This document shows positions 1-5,842 of a stretch of 22,747 nucleotides of DNA, piece after piece (position 1 is the first letter of the stretch; each line of letters starts with the position of its first letter). The stretch is from a virus. The notes under the pieces were generated by a model. That model did not search any database. It had not been told where the DNA came from and worked only from the letters and a program-made list of their open reading frames with translations. The stretch spans positions 1 to 22,747 of IMG/VR virus record IMGVR_UViG_3300037507_002285. One strand, given 5' to 3'. The position numbers and the translations under genes are program-made.

Positions 1-322
1 TGTGTGTTCGTGAAGCTTCAAGAACATTACACGTACCGAGAACGTTTACTTCCACGGCCAGTCTTGGGTTGTTTATAATTGGTTGTATTCTAGCTTCTGC
101 CGCAAGATGATATACAATGTGGACACCTTCAAAAAGTGGAAGTATAGATTGAAAATCTCGGATGTCAATGTGATGATAGGTTGCTTTATCGTTGAAGTAA
201 AACTGTTCATTGGATTCGGCTGACAAATTATCTATCACTATAACTTCATGTCCTTCGTCAATAAGACGGTCAACTAAATTAGAACCAATAAAACCACAAC
301 CACCTGTAACTAAATGTTTCAT
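1..322 (-). CDS. NAD-dependent epimerase/dehydratase, partial (3' part outside window)
   Basis: About 107 residues are visible from the ATG at 322; the gene continues beyond base 1. The N-terminus reads [20 protein letters not shown], the Rossmann TGGxGFIGSxL dinucleotide-binding motif of extended short-chain dehydrogenases. An acidic residue follows the second strand (VIVIDNLS), as in NAD-using UDP-glucose 4-epimerases and dTDP-glucose 4,6-dehydratases. HLAAEA near residues 79-84 fits the family's xHxAA motif. The catalytic YxxxK lies in the missing part, so the exact sugar substrate cannot be told. AGGAG sits 5 bases before the start. It probably makes or remodels a nucleotide sugar for phage or host glycans. 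Confidence 0.88.
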   Translation of the reverse strand, partial: MKHLVTGGCGFIGSNLVDRLIDEGHEVIVIDNLSAESNEQFYFNDKATYHHIDIRDFQSILPLFEGVHIVYHLAAEARIQPIINNPRLAVEVNVLGTCNVLEASRTH

Positions 323-343
323 AACTTCTCCTATATTATTTTG

Positions 344-415
344 TACAGCATACGGGAATTGAACCCGTGTTACCGCCGTGAAAGGGCGGTGTCCTGACCC
401 CTAGACGAATGCTGC
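344..415 (-). tRNA. tRNA-Glu (TTC)
   Basis: The full cloverleaf is readable. The 7-bp acceptor starts GCAGCAT and has a G1-U72 wobble. The anticodon stem is ACCGC-type with loop CTTTCAC, and the T arm is ACGGG/CCCGT. The core closely resembles enterobacterial tRNA-Glu. CCA is not encoded. Confidence 0.93.
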
Positions 416-422
416 GTCTGTG

Positions 423-494
423 AGCGGAAGACGAGACTCGAACTCGCAACCAACAGCTTGGAAGGCTGTGACTCTACCATTGAGTTACTTCCGC
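423..494 (-). tRNA. tRNA-Gly (TCC)
   Basis: Acceptor GCGGAAG/CTTCCGC, anticodon arm ACAGC-CTTCCAA-GCTGT and T arm GCGAG/CTCGT. The discriminator base is U, as usual for bacterial tRNA-Gly. CCA is not encoded. Confidence 0.94.
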
Positions 495-500
495 ATTGTG

Positions 501-582
501 TACCCGAAGAGGGACTTGAACCCCCACGCATCTCTGCATCAGATCCTAAATCTGACGTGTATTCCAATTTCACCATTCGGGC
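501..582 (-). tRNA. tRNA-Leu (TAG)
   Basis: Class II tRNA with a long variable arm. The acceptor starts GCCCGAA, with a G1-U72 wobble. The anticodon arm is TCAGA-TTTAGGA-TCTGA and the discriminator is A. CCA is not encoded. Confidence 0.92.
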
Positions 583-585
583 ATT

Positions 586-670
586 TGGCGGAGGAAGAGA
601 GACTCGAACTCCCACAACCTTTCGGTCGGCTGTTTTCAAGACAGCTGCAATACCATTATGCGATTCCTCC
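586..670 (-). tRNA. tRNA-Ser (TGA), CCA encoded
   Basis: Class II tRNA. Acceptor GGAGGAA/TTCCTCC, anticodon arm GCTGT-CTTGAAA-ACAGC and an extended variable arm. The discriminator G and a templated CCA (586-588) follow the acceptor. Only this gene and the Ala gene in the array clearly encode CCA. Confidence 0.92.
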
Positions 671-677
671 ATTTGTG

Positions 678-750
678 AGCCACTTATCGGAATTGAACCA
701 ATGACCTACTGATTACAAATCAGTTGCTCTACCAGCTGAGCTAAAGTGGC
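678..750 (-). tRNA. tRNA-Thr (TGT)
   Basis: Acceptor GCCACTT/AAGTGGC, D arm GCTC/GAGC, anticodon arm ACTGA-TTTGTAA-TCAGT and T-loop TTCAATT. The discriminator is U. Confidence 0.94.
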
Positions 751-754
751 AAAC

Positions 755-828
755 ACAATTCAGCGTAAAGAGTACCCGTTGACTTTACATTCGTAGGAAC
801 GTTCAGATTTGCTTCCTAACTGAATTGT
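755..828 (-). ncRNA. Candidate three-way-junction RNA between tRNA-Thr and tRNA-Pro
   Basis: The 80-base gap between two tRNAs is not random. A perfect 9-bp outer stem (755-763 with 820-828) encloses two perfect 6-bp hairpins: 765-770 with 783-788, and 794-799 with 813-818. The size (74 nt) and acceptor-like closing stem resemble a tRNA, but no T-loop consensus or anticodon arm is visible. It may be a decayed tRNA, a processing spacer or a separate small RNA cut out by the tRNA nucleases. Confidence 0.4.
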
Positions 829-831
829 TTG

Positions 832-905
832 TAGGGGATGCGGGATTTGAACCCACGACCTCTCGCTCCCAAAGCGAGCGCTATACCGGACTAAGCCAAT
901 CCCCT
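832..905 (-). tRNA. tRNA-Pro (TGG), copy 1
   Basis: Acceptor AGGGGAT/ATCCCCT, anticodon arm CTCGC-TTTGGGA-GCGAG with the usual G37, and T arm GTGGG/CCCGC. It starts with A1-U72 instead of the C1-G72 typical of bacterial tRNA-Pro. A second TGG gene lies at 4802. Confidence 0.92.
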
Positions 906-924
906 ATAAATACCAAACATTGAA

Positions 925-1054
925 TTACCCGTAACGGAGTCGAACCGTTCCCTGTCTCAATCATCACTGAGACCGTGCGTCATATATCTTCTTTCCGGAG
1001 TGAAGATTCTGTTCAAGCCCACCGAGGTATGTCTACCATAAACACTCACGGGCA
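925..1054 (-). tRNA. tRNA-like RNA with a large insertion in the anticodon/variable region
   Basis: The ends look like a tRNA. The acceptor is TGCCCGT/ACGGGTA, there is a plausible D arm (GTGT/ACAT with GGTA in the loop), and the T arm AACGG-TTCGACT-CCGTT is convincing. About 78 bases separate the D and T arms, where a class I tRNA has about 22. This insert holds two perfect 6-bp hairpins: ATCTTC/GAAGAT with a 10-base loop, and GTCTCA/TGAGAC with an 8-base loop. I could not place a normal anticodon. A strong promoter-like sequence lies just upstream (1082-1110). It could be an intron-bearing, degenerate or specialised tRNA. Confidence 0.5.
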
Positions 1055-1081
1055 ATTCAATGTTTGATTTTCAATACATAC

Positions 1082-1110
1082 AATATACGAAATGTTTTTG
1101 ACATTTCCAA
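1082..1110 (-). promoter_or_regulatory. Class A promoter (TTGGAA-N17-TATATT)
   Basis: The -35 TTGGAA (1105-1110) and -10 TATATT (1082-1087) are 17 bases apart. They lie within the recurring block ATTTGGAAAT...TTTCGTATATTG. Transcription would begin about 20 bases before the tRNA-like gene at 1054. Confidence 0.75.
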
Positions 1111-1120
1111 ATTGTTTTTG

Positions 1121-1191
1121 AGCTAGATGGTGGATTTGCACCACCGTATGAACTTTTGCAGAGTTCCGCCTGACTACTCGACCAATCTAGC
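1121..1191 (-). tRNA. tRNA-Cys (GCA)
   Basis: Acceptor GCTAGAT/ATCTAGC, anticodon arm GAACT-CTGCAAA-AGTTC and T arm GGTGG/CCACC. The discriminator is U, which is the Cys identity base. Confidence 0.92.
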
Positions 1192-1196
1192 GTTTG

Positions 1197-1269
1197 TCCG
1201 CCTTCCCCGACTTGAACGGGAATCACTGCGTTATCAGCACAGCATTCTAACCAATTGAACTAAAGGCGA
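1197..1269 (-). tRNA. tRNA-Ile (GAT)
   Basis: The anticodon arm is CTGTG-CTGATAA-CGCAG, the T arm TCCCG/CGGGG, and the acceptor starts TCGCCTT with a U1-G72 pair. The discriminator is A. Confidence 0.9.
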
Positions 1270-1275
1270 TTGTTG

Positions 1276-1349
1276 CATAGGTGGTAGGACTTGAACCCAC
1301 AACTGACCCAGTTTTGGAGACTGGCGCTCTACCATTGAGCTACACCCAT
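1276..1349 (-). tRNA. tRNA-Trp (CCA)
   Basis: The anticodon arm is CCAGT-CTCCAAA-ACTGG, the D arm GCTC/GAGC, and the discriminator G as expected for Trp. The 5' end overlaps the last ten bases of the endonuclease gene that ends at 1340. Confidence 0.92.
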
Positions 1350-2011
1350 GTAAGATATTGTATCAATTCTTCTACTTTTTTGGATATAAACTTTTTGTGG
1401 CTTGTAAAATCTTCAACCACAATAAGTTCGATACCTAACGTCTCGCACTCTTTTCGTTTGAGTGAATCCGAATCTTGTATCTTATTCAATTTTCCATTCA
1501 CATCTTTGTAGTGATATATCCCATTCCATTCTATGGCAACTTTCTGATTTGGAAAAAAGAAGTCAAGTTCTTTACCCGATGGTAAAATCGTCCTATCATT
1601 TATTGTAAAAGTAAAACCAGCTTCTAAAAAGCGACTTTCTGCATAAATTTCTGCCTTACTTCTACTACCTCTTTGATTTGGATTTAGATGTATATTCCTA
1701 CACGTAGTTGAACAGTATTTTCTTTTTTTATATTCACTAGGTATAAGTAATAACTCCTTACCACAAATACAACACACCCATAATTTTCTACGATTTAGTG
1801 AGTTTTGTTTCAACGACTGTATGGATTTTTCAGAGGCACCGTTGATTGTTGGAACAAGACGACCTTCTGTAATAGCAGACTTTACAGATATTCTTATTTT
1901 TTCACGGGTTTCTGTTGAAATAGTTCTTCGGATATTATTATATGAAGCACTACAAGAACTCGAACAGAATTTTGGATTGATTGTATCAGTATCACAGTTT
2001 AGACATTTCAT
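1340..2011 (-). CDS. Vsr/EDxHD-like homing endonuclease with Cys-rich N-terminus
   Basis: This 223-aa protein has two zinc-binding-like Cys clusters (C3, C6, C16, C20; and C80-C83 with C100, C104). Residues 120-201 form a very-short-patch-repair-type nuclease domain: E121, then ELDFFFPNQKVAIEWNG with D150 and E161, H167, and KRKECETLGIELIVVED. This is the layout of EDxHD/Vsr-like free-standing phage endonucleases of the PD-(D/E)xK fold. It sits between the Trp and Met tRNAs and its stop codon runs into the tRNA-Trp, as expected for an invader of a tRNA array. GAGGAG is 8 bases before the ATG and an ATATTTAT box lies at 2035-2042. Confidence 0.82.
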   Translation of the reverse strand: MKCLNCDTDTINPKFCSSSCSASYNNIRRTISTETREKIRISVKSAITEGRLVPTINGASEKSIQSLKQNSLNRRKLWVCCICGKELLLIPSEYKKRKYCSTTCRNIHLNPNQRGSRSKAEIYAESRFLEAGFTFTINDRTILPSGKELDFFFPNQKVAIEWNGIYHYKDVNGKLNKIQDSDSLKRKECETLGIELIVVEDFTSHKKFISKKVEELIQYLTWV

Positions 2012-2034
2012 AATTCAAACTCCTCTATGTCTAA

Positions 2035-2042
2035 ATAAATAT
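2035..2042 (-). promoter_or_regulatory. Class B box ATATTTAT upstream of the Vsr-like endonuclease
   Basis: The minus strand reads CATATTTATTTAG, starting 24 bases before the start codon. It matches the motif found before the head-protein-like genes. Confidence 0.5.
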
Positions 2043-2083
2043 GTACTTGAACCTCCAAAAAACAAGTTTGACAATAAAAACTG

Positions 2084-2154
2084 TACCGATACGTGGAATC
2101 GAACCACGTTGTGTTCCTTATGAGAGAACTGTTCTACCATTGAACTATATCGGT
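2084..2154 (-). tRNA. tRNA-Met (CAT), elongator type (or Ile2)
   Basis: Acceptor ACCGATA/TATCGGT, anticodon arm GTTCT-CTCATAA-GGAAC and T arm CGTGG/CCACG. It lacks the initiator features (the 1-72 mismatch and GGG/CCC anticodon stem). CAT could also be an Ile2 anticodon with lysidine; the sequence alone does not decide this. Confidence 0.9.
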
Positions 2155-2158
2155 ATTG

Positions 2159-2233
2159 TATTCTTGGAAGGACTCGAACCCTCAACCTTCTCGTTCGTAG
2201 CGAGACACTCTAATCCAGTTGAGCTACAAGAAC
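2159..2233 (-). tRNA. tRNA-Arg (ACG)
   Basis: The acceptor starts GTTCTTG, the anticodon arm is TCTCG-CTACGAA-CGAGA and the T arm GAGGG/CCTTC. A34 would need host TadA to become inosine. The anticodon stem equals that of the Gln gene at 2319. Confidence 0.92.
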
Positions 2234-2238
2234 ATTTG

Positions 2239-2311
2239 GGTGGCTAACGGGAATCGAACCCGTATCTACTCGGTCACAACGAGTGGTGTTTACCGTTACA
2301 CCATAGTCACC
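2239..2311 (-). tRNA. tRNA-His (GTG)
   Basis: The anticodon arm is ACTCG-TTGTGAC-CGAGT. The extra G-1 facing C73, specific to His, is encoded. The acceptor GTGACTA/TAGCCAC has an A-C mismatch at its fourth pair. Confidence 0.92.
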
Positions 2312-2318
2312 ATATAAG

Positions 2319-2391
2319 TTGTGGAGACAGGGCTCGAACCTGTACTTTTCTCGTTCAAAGCGAGATGCCTTACCAATTTGGCCACTCCACA
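2319..2391 (-). tRNA. tRNA-Gln (TTG)
   Basis: Acceptor TGTGGAG/CTCCACA, anticodon arm TCTCG-CTTTGAA-CGAGA and T arm ACAGG/CCTGT. The discriminator is A. Confidence 0.93.
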
Positions 2392-2396
2392 GTATT

Positions 2397-2414
2397 GCCC
2401 GACTTTCATCGGGC
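2397..2414 (-). terminator. Hairpin between pseT and tRNA-Gln
   Basis: A perfect 6-bp stem GCCCGA/TCGGGC with a 6-base loop lies 5 bases after the pseT stop codon. No U tract follows, so it is more likely an mRNA end-protecting or processing hairpin than a strong intrinsic terminator. Confidence 0.4.
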
Positions 2415-2419
2415 GTATT

Positions 2420-3271
2420 TCAGAAATCTCCCCAATCTACCTGCAAACACGTCAGTCCTAAATCGTTTCGCCACATATCTACAACTTGGTCTCGGTCATC
2501 CAACACGAAGTCGATGTAAAACTTGTTACGAACATGAGTATCGAACAATTCACGTTTGACGATAGAATCTTTACGCATATCGCCTTCTGGTCTCATGAAC
2601 AAATGAAAGTGTGTCAAACGAACATTATCCTTCAACCATACCAACGTTTCTTCTCGGCAAACAGAATCACGTCCTGACATAAAGATGATGTTATGTGTAG
2701 TGGCAAACCTACGAACGATGTCAATAATTGGTGGATTTGGTTTGTCTTCACCAACTCTATCCCAATCAAAGGCACCACGCCCATCCATCTTTGCAACAGT
2801 ACCGTCGATGTCAACAATGATTGCTTGTACCAAAGACGTCTCTTGAATCATTGGAGTTACCTTTGGACGAATCCAATCGTTGAACATCTTACGAATAACA
2901 CGTTCACCTACCGACCGAGTTCGTTTCAGGTCTCGTTCGATTGCAACATCAACGTCAATGTGAAACCACTTGACTTCAACACTTGCTCCAAATTCCTTCC
3001 CAATCTCTCGAATACGGTCTTCGTGTTTTGGGTTCAAGTTTGTATCATCAACGATAATACTGAATCCTTCACCCAACCATTGACGAATGAGAGTATCACG
3101 GGTTTTCAGAATTTGACGTTCCATCTTACCAGACCAATCGCCACCTTGAACCATAGAACGCAAATCATCTTTGTTTACCCTCTTCCAATTCCGATTCAGT
3201 GCAACGAAGTCAGAGGCCCACGTTGACTTACCAGAAGCTGGAAGTCCTTTACACATTATGATTTTAGGCAT
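2420..3271 (-). CDS. pseT: T4-type polynucleotide 5'-kinase / 3'-phosphatase
   Basis: 283 aa, near the length of T4 Pnkp (301). The kinase P-loop GLPASGKST is at residues 9-17, with K15 and S16 at the T4 positions, and D35 and R38 (NKDDLR) match the T4 acceptor-site residues. The C-terminal phosphatase has the DxDGT motif (D154, D156), SGR (199-201) and DDRD (258-261), a HAD-family active site. The enzyme repairs broken RNA ends to 5'-phosphate/3'-OH so that RNA ligase can seal them. The start has AGGA 8 bases upstream and overlaps the end of the ligase gene by 8 bases, so the two are probably translationally coupled. Confidence 0.96.
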   Translation of the reverse strand: MPKIIMCKGLPASGKSTWASDFVALNRNWKRVNKDDLRSMVQGGDWSGKMERQILKTRDTLIRQWLGEGFSIIVDDTNLNPKHEDRIREIGKEFGASVEVKWFHIDVDVAIERDLKRTRSVGERVIRKMFNDWIRPKVTPMIQETSLVQAIIVDIDGTVAKMDGRGAFDWDRVGEDKPNPPIIDIVRRFATTHNIIFMSGRDSVCREETLVWLKDNVRLTHFHLFMRPEGDMRKDSIVKRELFDTHVRNKFYIDFVLDDRDQVVDMWRNDLGLTCLQVDWGDF

Positions 3272-4370
3272 CGTCTCTATCCTTTTGATAAAATGGTTTT
3301 TGATATTGTGGACGAACCATGTCCCATATCATCTTTGAATAATCTTTACCATCCAACACTGAAAACAATATAGACGATAGGTTCTTGTGGTTTTCCAGCA
3401 AGTACAACGCGATTTCTTTTCGTGTTGAATCTTTCATGTTGTACACGATGTGATTGTGAACACCACCAACAACACTCAAGATTTCGTCATACTTTTCTTG
3501 GAGACCCGAAATAATCTTGCTCACCCAATCGTAGAATTCGTCTGGAACGTTCTGTAAGATTTCTTCGAGTTCATCTCCATTTTTCAGGGCTTCCCAAATA
3601 GAAACATTCGAGACGTTCGTCAGAATACGATGTAAACGCACATACTCATCAAGCTTTACCTTCATCGTGAATCCAGATGGATAGAATCGAACAACGTATC
3701 CTTCAAAGTTATTCTTATCATGTGACAAAAGTTCTTTAATATCAGATACATCGAAATACTCCACTGCTCTCATTGAAGTTTCCTTTGATATTATTGAATC
3801 TTGTGATTGAATAATACCACCAGTTATATTTTCAACACCACCCAAGAAAATTAAACCTTCAAAATCACCATAGTCCACGACGATTCGATTATTTTTGTAA
3901 ATAATCTCAAACAAGTATGTACATTGCCAGTTTTGAAATCGAATTAATACGTCCAATGGAGTTTGACCAAACTTATTTGTATTTTCACGTAACCAATTCG
4001 TTGCCCAAATTGCCTGATCGGAAGTGAATGAACCACGAGTAGCAATATAGACTTCATCATCTTCGCCAAGATATGCAATACCCAACGAACCGTCTACCTT
4101 TTCCGATACTGTAAACTCTTCGTGCCACGGAATTTCCTTGTTGCTGTGTTCTTGAATGTTAAAGAACTTCTTGAAAGGACGAGAAATAATCTCACCATTA
4201 CTATTCAAAATAAGTCCACGAGCTTGAATTGTTGCTTCATTCCACATCTTTTCAAACTGAGTGGTTTGGGTGTAGTTGTAGATATAGTAGTCAAAGGTGG
4301 GGTGTTTCTGTACGGAAACATAACCTTTTTCAACCATTTCTATCAGCAAATCATAGTGTTCGTATTTCAT
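3264..4370 (-). CDS. rnlA: T4 Rnl1-type RNA ligase
   Basis: 368 aa (T4 Rnl1 has 374). Nucleotidyltransferase motifs are in order: motif I SEKVDGSLG with the adenylated lysine K91, R51 and K68 before it as in Rnl1, motif III-type FEIIYKNNRIVVDY with E155, motif IV FEGYVV with E223, and motif V MKVKL (K237, K239). The all-helical C-terminus expected of the Rnl1 family follows. It joins RNA 3'-OH and 5'-phosphate ends, classically tRNA anticodon loops cut by host nucleases such as PrrC. AAGG is 8 bases before the ATG, and pseT follows with an 8-base overlap. Its place inside the tRNA array suits tRNA repair. Confidence 0.96.
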   Translation of the reverse strand: MKYEHYDLLIEMVEKGYVSVQKHPTFDYYIYNYTQTTQFEKMWNEATIQARGLILNSNGEIISRPFKKFFNIQEHSNKEIPWHEEFTVSEKVDGSLGIAYLGEDDEVYIATRGSFTSDQAIWATNWLRENTNKFGQTPLDVLIRFQNWQCTYLFEIIYKNNRIVVDYGDFEGLIFLGGVENITGGIIQSQDSIISKETSMRAVEYFDVSDIKELLSHDKNNFEGYVVRFYPSGFTMKVKLDEYVRLHRILTNVSNVSIWEALKNGDELEEILQNVPDEFYDWVSKIISGLQEKYDEILSVVGGVHNHIVYNMKDSTRKEIALYLLENHKNLSSILFSVLDGKDYSKMIWDMVRPQYQKPFYQKDRDDA

Positions 4371-4380
4371 TTTGAAAACC

Positions 4381-4767
4381 TTAGAAAAGAAGTGATGAAG
4401 TTGCTAACAGAGTCAAGGCATGGATGAATTGGTCAAGACCCATGACCGCGAATGTGGCGTATTCTTGTTTGTTAGACCACAATCGTTTGACCTCACGTGA
4501 TGTCAAAAAGTCGGTAATGAAGTGAAGAACAAAATTCACACCACCATAGATGAGAATACTTTGAATTTCAAATCGGTTGGCAAAGTTTGTGAAGTTACCA
4601 ATCATCAACATACCAATCAAAACGAGTGTGTATGTTCCAACGTGGTAAAACAACTGAATTGAATCTTCGTGTTTGTTGTTTCCTTGTTTACGCGTCTGAC
4701 AAAGGTAATCTCCAATGTAGTGTGTAAACAAAATGAATACAACGAATGTTAGTGTAACCATATCCAT
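4381..4767 (-). CDS. DUF3307-like membrane protein
   Basis: About 128 aa. I prefer the ATG at 4767 (GGAAAG seven bases upstream) to the ATG at 4782 or longer forms that read through the antisense of tRNA-Pro. Three or four membrane segments are visible: near the N-terminus (LTFVVFILFTHYIG), YTLVLIGMLMIG, ILIYGGVNFVLHFI and a C-terminal stretch. The pattern HYIGDYLCQ...YHVGTY...NFVLHFITDFL...LDQFIHAL, with repeated His/Asp at membrane ends, matches DUF3307, a family found in bacteria and phages with no firm function. It ends 10 bases before the RNA ligase start. Confidence 0.72.
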   Translation of the reverse strand: MDMVTLTFVVFILFTHYIGDYLCQTRKQGNNKHEDSIQLFYHVGTYTLVLIGMLMIGNFTNFANRFEIQSILIYGGVNFVLHFITDFLTSREVKRLWSNKQEYATFAVMGLDQFIHALTLLATSSLLF

Positions 4768-4801
4768 AATCCATCTTTCCATTTGTAAAACTGTTGTAAA
4801 G

Positions 4802-4875
4802 TCAGGGTGACAGGACTCGAACCTGCATATTCTTCGTTCCAAACGAAGCCCGTAACCAATTCCGGACACACCCTG
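4802..4875 (-). tRNA. tRNA-Pro (TGG), copy 2
   Basis: Acceptor CAGGGTG/CACCCTG with the Pro-typical C1-G72 and A73, anticodon arm CTTCG-TTTGGAA-CGAAG and T arm GCAGG/CCTGT. The loop has A37, while bacterial tRNA-Pro normally carries G37 (m1G, which protects the reading frame). It has the same anticodon as the gene at 832 but a quite different body. Confidence 0.88.
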
Positions 4876-4886
4876 ATAATTCAAAT

Positions 4887-5213
4887 TTATGAGGCAATTC
4901 CTTCATCCCACGAGTATGTATTCGGACCATCTTCGCCATTACAAAAGTCTGAAACAAATTGTAGATACTCGTCTGATGGGTTTCCAGTTACCACTCTGTA
5001 TTCCAAACAGCCGTTATCCCATTTAGCAAGTTTAACTATAACAGGGGTGTTTTTCAACACTCTACATACTTGGTCTATTGCCCAAGCTTTGTGGTGTTCT
5101 CCATCTTCTTGTCCATAAGCCGCAAAATAAAGTGCCCAATCGGTTGTACCATAATTCGCAAATTTAGTATTGGAAAGGTCTTCGACCAAAGTTTCGCCCA
5201 AATACCCAGTCAT
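4887..5213 (-). CDS. Hypothetical protein, 108 aa
   Basis: I do not recognise this small soluble acidic protein. It has a YFAAYGQEDGEHHKAWAIDQVCR stretch in its middle whose His/Asp-rich YGQxDGxHHKxW core looks conserved, and a C-terminal CNGEDGPNTYSWDEG segment. AGGGTG precedes the ATG at a suitable distance. It lies alone between the tRNA-Thr at 5248 and tRNA-Pro at 4802, so it is probably co-transcribed with the tRNAs. Confidence 0.7.
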   Translation of the reverse strand: MTGYLGETLVEDLSNTKFANYGTTDWALYFAAYGQEDGEHHKAWAIDQVCRVLKNTPVIVKLAKWDNGCLEYRVVTGNPSDEYLQFVSDFCNGEDGPNTYSWDEGIAS

Positions 5214-5247
5214 ATATCACCCTGTGTTTAGTGTTTATTTACATTTG

Positions 5248-5318
5248 CTTGGTATGTGGGAATCGAACCCACTACTTCCGAGTTACCACTCGGACGCTTA
5301 TCCAACTGCTCATACCAA
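5248..5318 (-). tRNA. Atypical tRNA, probably Thr (GGT), with 8-base anticodon loop
   Basis: The acceptor is TTGGTAT/ATACCAA, the T arm GTGGG-TTCGATT-CCCAC, and there is a short D stem with TTGG in its loop. The anticodon stem TCCGA/TCGGA encloses eight bases, GTGGTAAC, not seven. If T33 is the usual U-turn base, the anticodon is GGT (Thr). The outer loop bases G and C could pair, leaving a 6-base loop. The variable region is four bases. The amino acid is less certain than the tRNA call. Confidence 0.78.
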
Positions 5319-5335
5319 AACACCGATAACAATTT

Positions 5336-5404
5336 GCCAGAACTGATAACGATGTGAACACAACAGAGATAAGAAGTTACTGGCATAACAGATTATACTC
5401 TGGC
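5336..5404 (-). ncRNA. Candidate structured RNA or decayed tRNA
   Basis: The 95-base gap between tRNA-Thr and tRNA-Asn contains GCCAGAG...TTCTGGC, which pairs over 7 bp (one G-U) like an acceptor stem 69 nt apart. Inside is a GTTA/TAAC hairpin and a GTGTTCACA segment that might be a remnant T arm. No clear anticodon arm is seen. Confidence 0.3.
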
Positions 5405-5413
5405 CGTGTTTTG

Positions 5414-5485
5414 CTCACACGGTAGGACTCGAACCTACAACCAATCGGTTAACAGCCGAACGCTCCACCATTGAGCTACGTGTGA
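5414..5485 (-). tRNA. tRNA-Asn (GTT)
   Basis: Acceptor TCACACG/CGTGTGA, D arm GCTC/GAGC, loop CTGTTAA and T arm GTAGG/CCTAC. The discriminator is G, as usual for Asn. The outer anticodon-stem pair is U-U. Confidence 0.92.
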
Positions 5486-5492
5486 ATGATTG

Positions 5493-5565
5493 TTGCGGAG
5501 GTGAGATTCGAACTCACGATCTTCGGGTTATGAGCCCGACGGGTTAGCCACTTCCCTACCCCGCG
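5493..5565 (-). tRNA. Initiator tRNA-fMet (CAT)
   Basis: All initiator hallmarks are present: a C1-A72 mismatch at the acceptor end (CGCGGGG/CTCCGCA), three G-C pairs in the anticodon stem (TCGGG-CTCATAA-CCCGA) and A73. The stretch from the anticodon arm to the T stem is nearly the same as in Escherichia coli tRNA-fMet. Confidence 0.94.
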
Positions 5566-5572
5566 ATGTTTG

Positions 5573-5644
5573 TGCCGAAACGTGGAATCGAACCACGGCT
5601 ACCAGTGCTTCAAACTGGCGCTCTACCAACTGAGCTATCTCGGC
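5573..5644 (-). tRNA. tRNA-Phe (GAA)
   Basis: The acceptor is GCCGAGA/TTTCGGC with one G-U pair, the anticodon arm CCAGT-TTGAAGC-ACTGG and the T arm CGTGG/CCACG. The discriminator is A. Confidence 0.94.
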
Positions 5645-5648
5645 ATTA

Positions 5649-5723
5649 TGGTGGACCAGGAGGGAATCGAACCCTCAATTCAGGTTTGCAAAACCCGTGT
5701 GTTCCCGTTAGCACTACCAGCCC
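5649..5723 (-). tRNA. tRNA-Ala (TGC), CCA encoded
   Basis: The anticodon arm is CGGGT-TTTGCAA-ACCTG and the T arm GAGGG/CCCTC. The acceptor GGGCTGG/CTGGTCC contains the G3-U70 pair that defines alanine identity, plus two other wobble pairs. A73 and a templated CCA (5649-5651) follow. Confidence 0.94.
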
Positions 5724-5732
5724 ATAATTTTG

Positions 5733-5816
5733 TGCCGCGTGTAGGATTCGCACCTACTCATCTGAATAGAATCGGTTTTACAGACCGATGTGCCTCTCTA
5801 ACTGCACCGACGCGGC
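5733..5816 (-). tRNA. tRNA-Tyr (GTA)
   Basis: Class II tRNA with a long variable arm. Acceptor GCCGCGT/ACGCGGC, anticodon arm TCGGT-CTGTAAA-ACCGA and T arm GTAGG/CCTAC. It is the first gene of the tRNA array in the direction of transcription. Confidence 0.94.
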
Positions 5817-5842
5817 TTGGCGTAATAAGTTTTCAATGAACG

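Noticed and set aside
420-712. Short plus-strand ORFs across the tRNA array (also at 1281, 2041, 4807, 5570 and elsewhere)
   Set aside because: They are antisense readings of tRNA genes, with telltale GLEPxT-like peptides from reversed T arms. No ribosome sites support them.
925-1054. tmRNA or group I intron interpretation of the long tRNA-like gene
   Set aside because: The insert is far too short for either, and no tag reading frame or conserved intron core (P7, GTP-binding site) is seen.
4768-4884. Extended N-terminus of the DUF3307-like gene
   Set aside because: It would be read through the whole tRNA-Pro gene (4802-4875); the extra residues are tRNA-derived.
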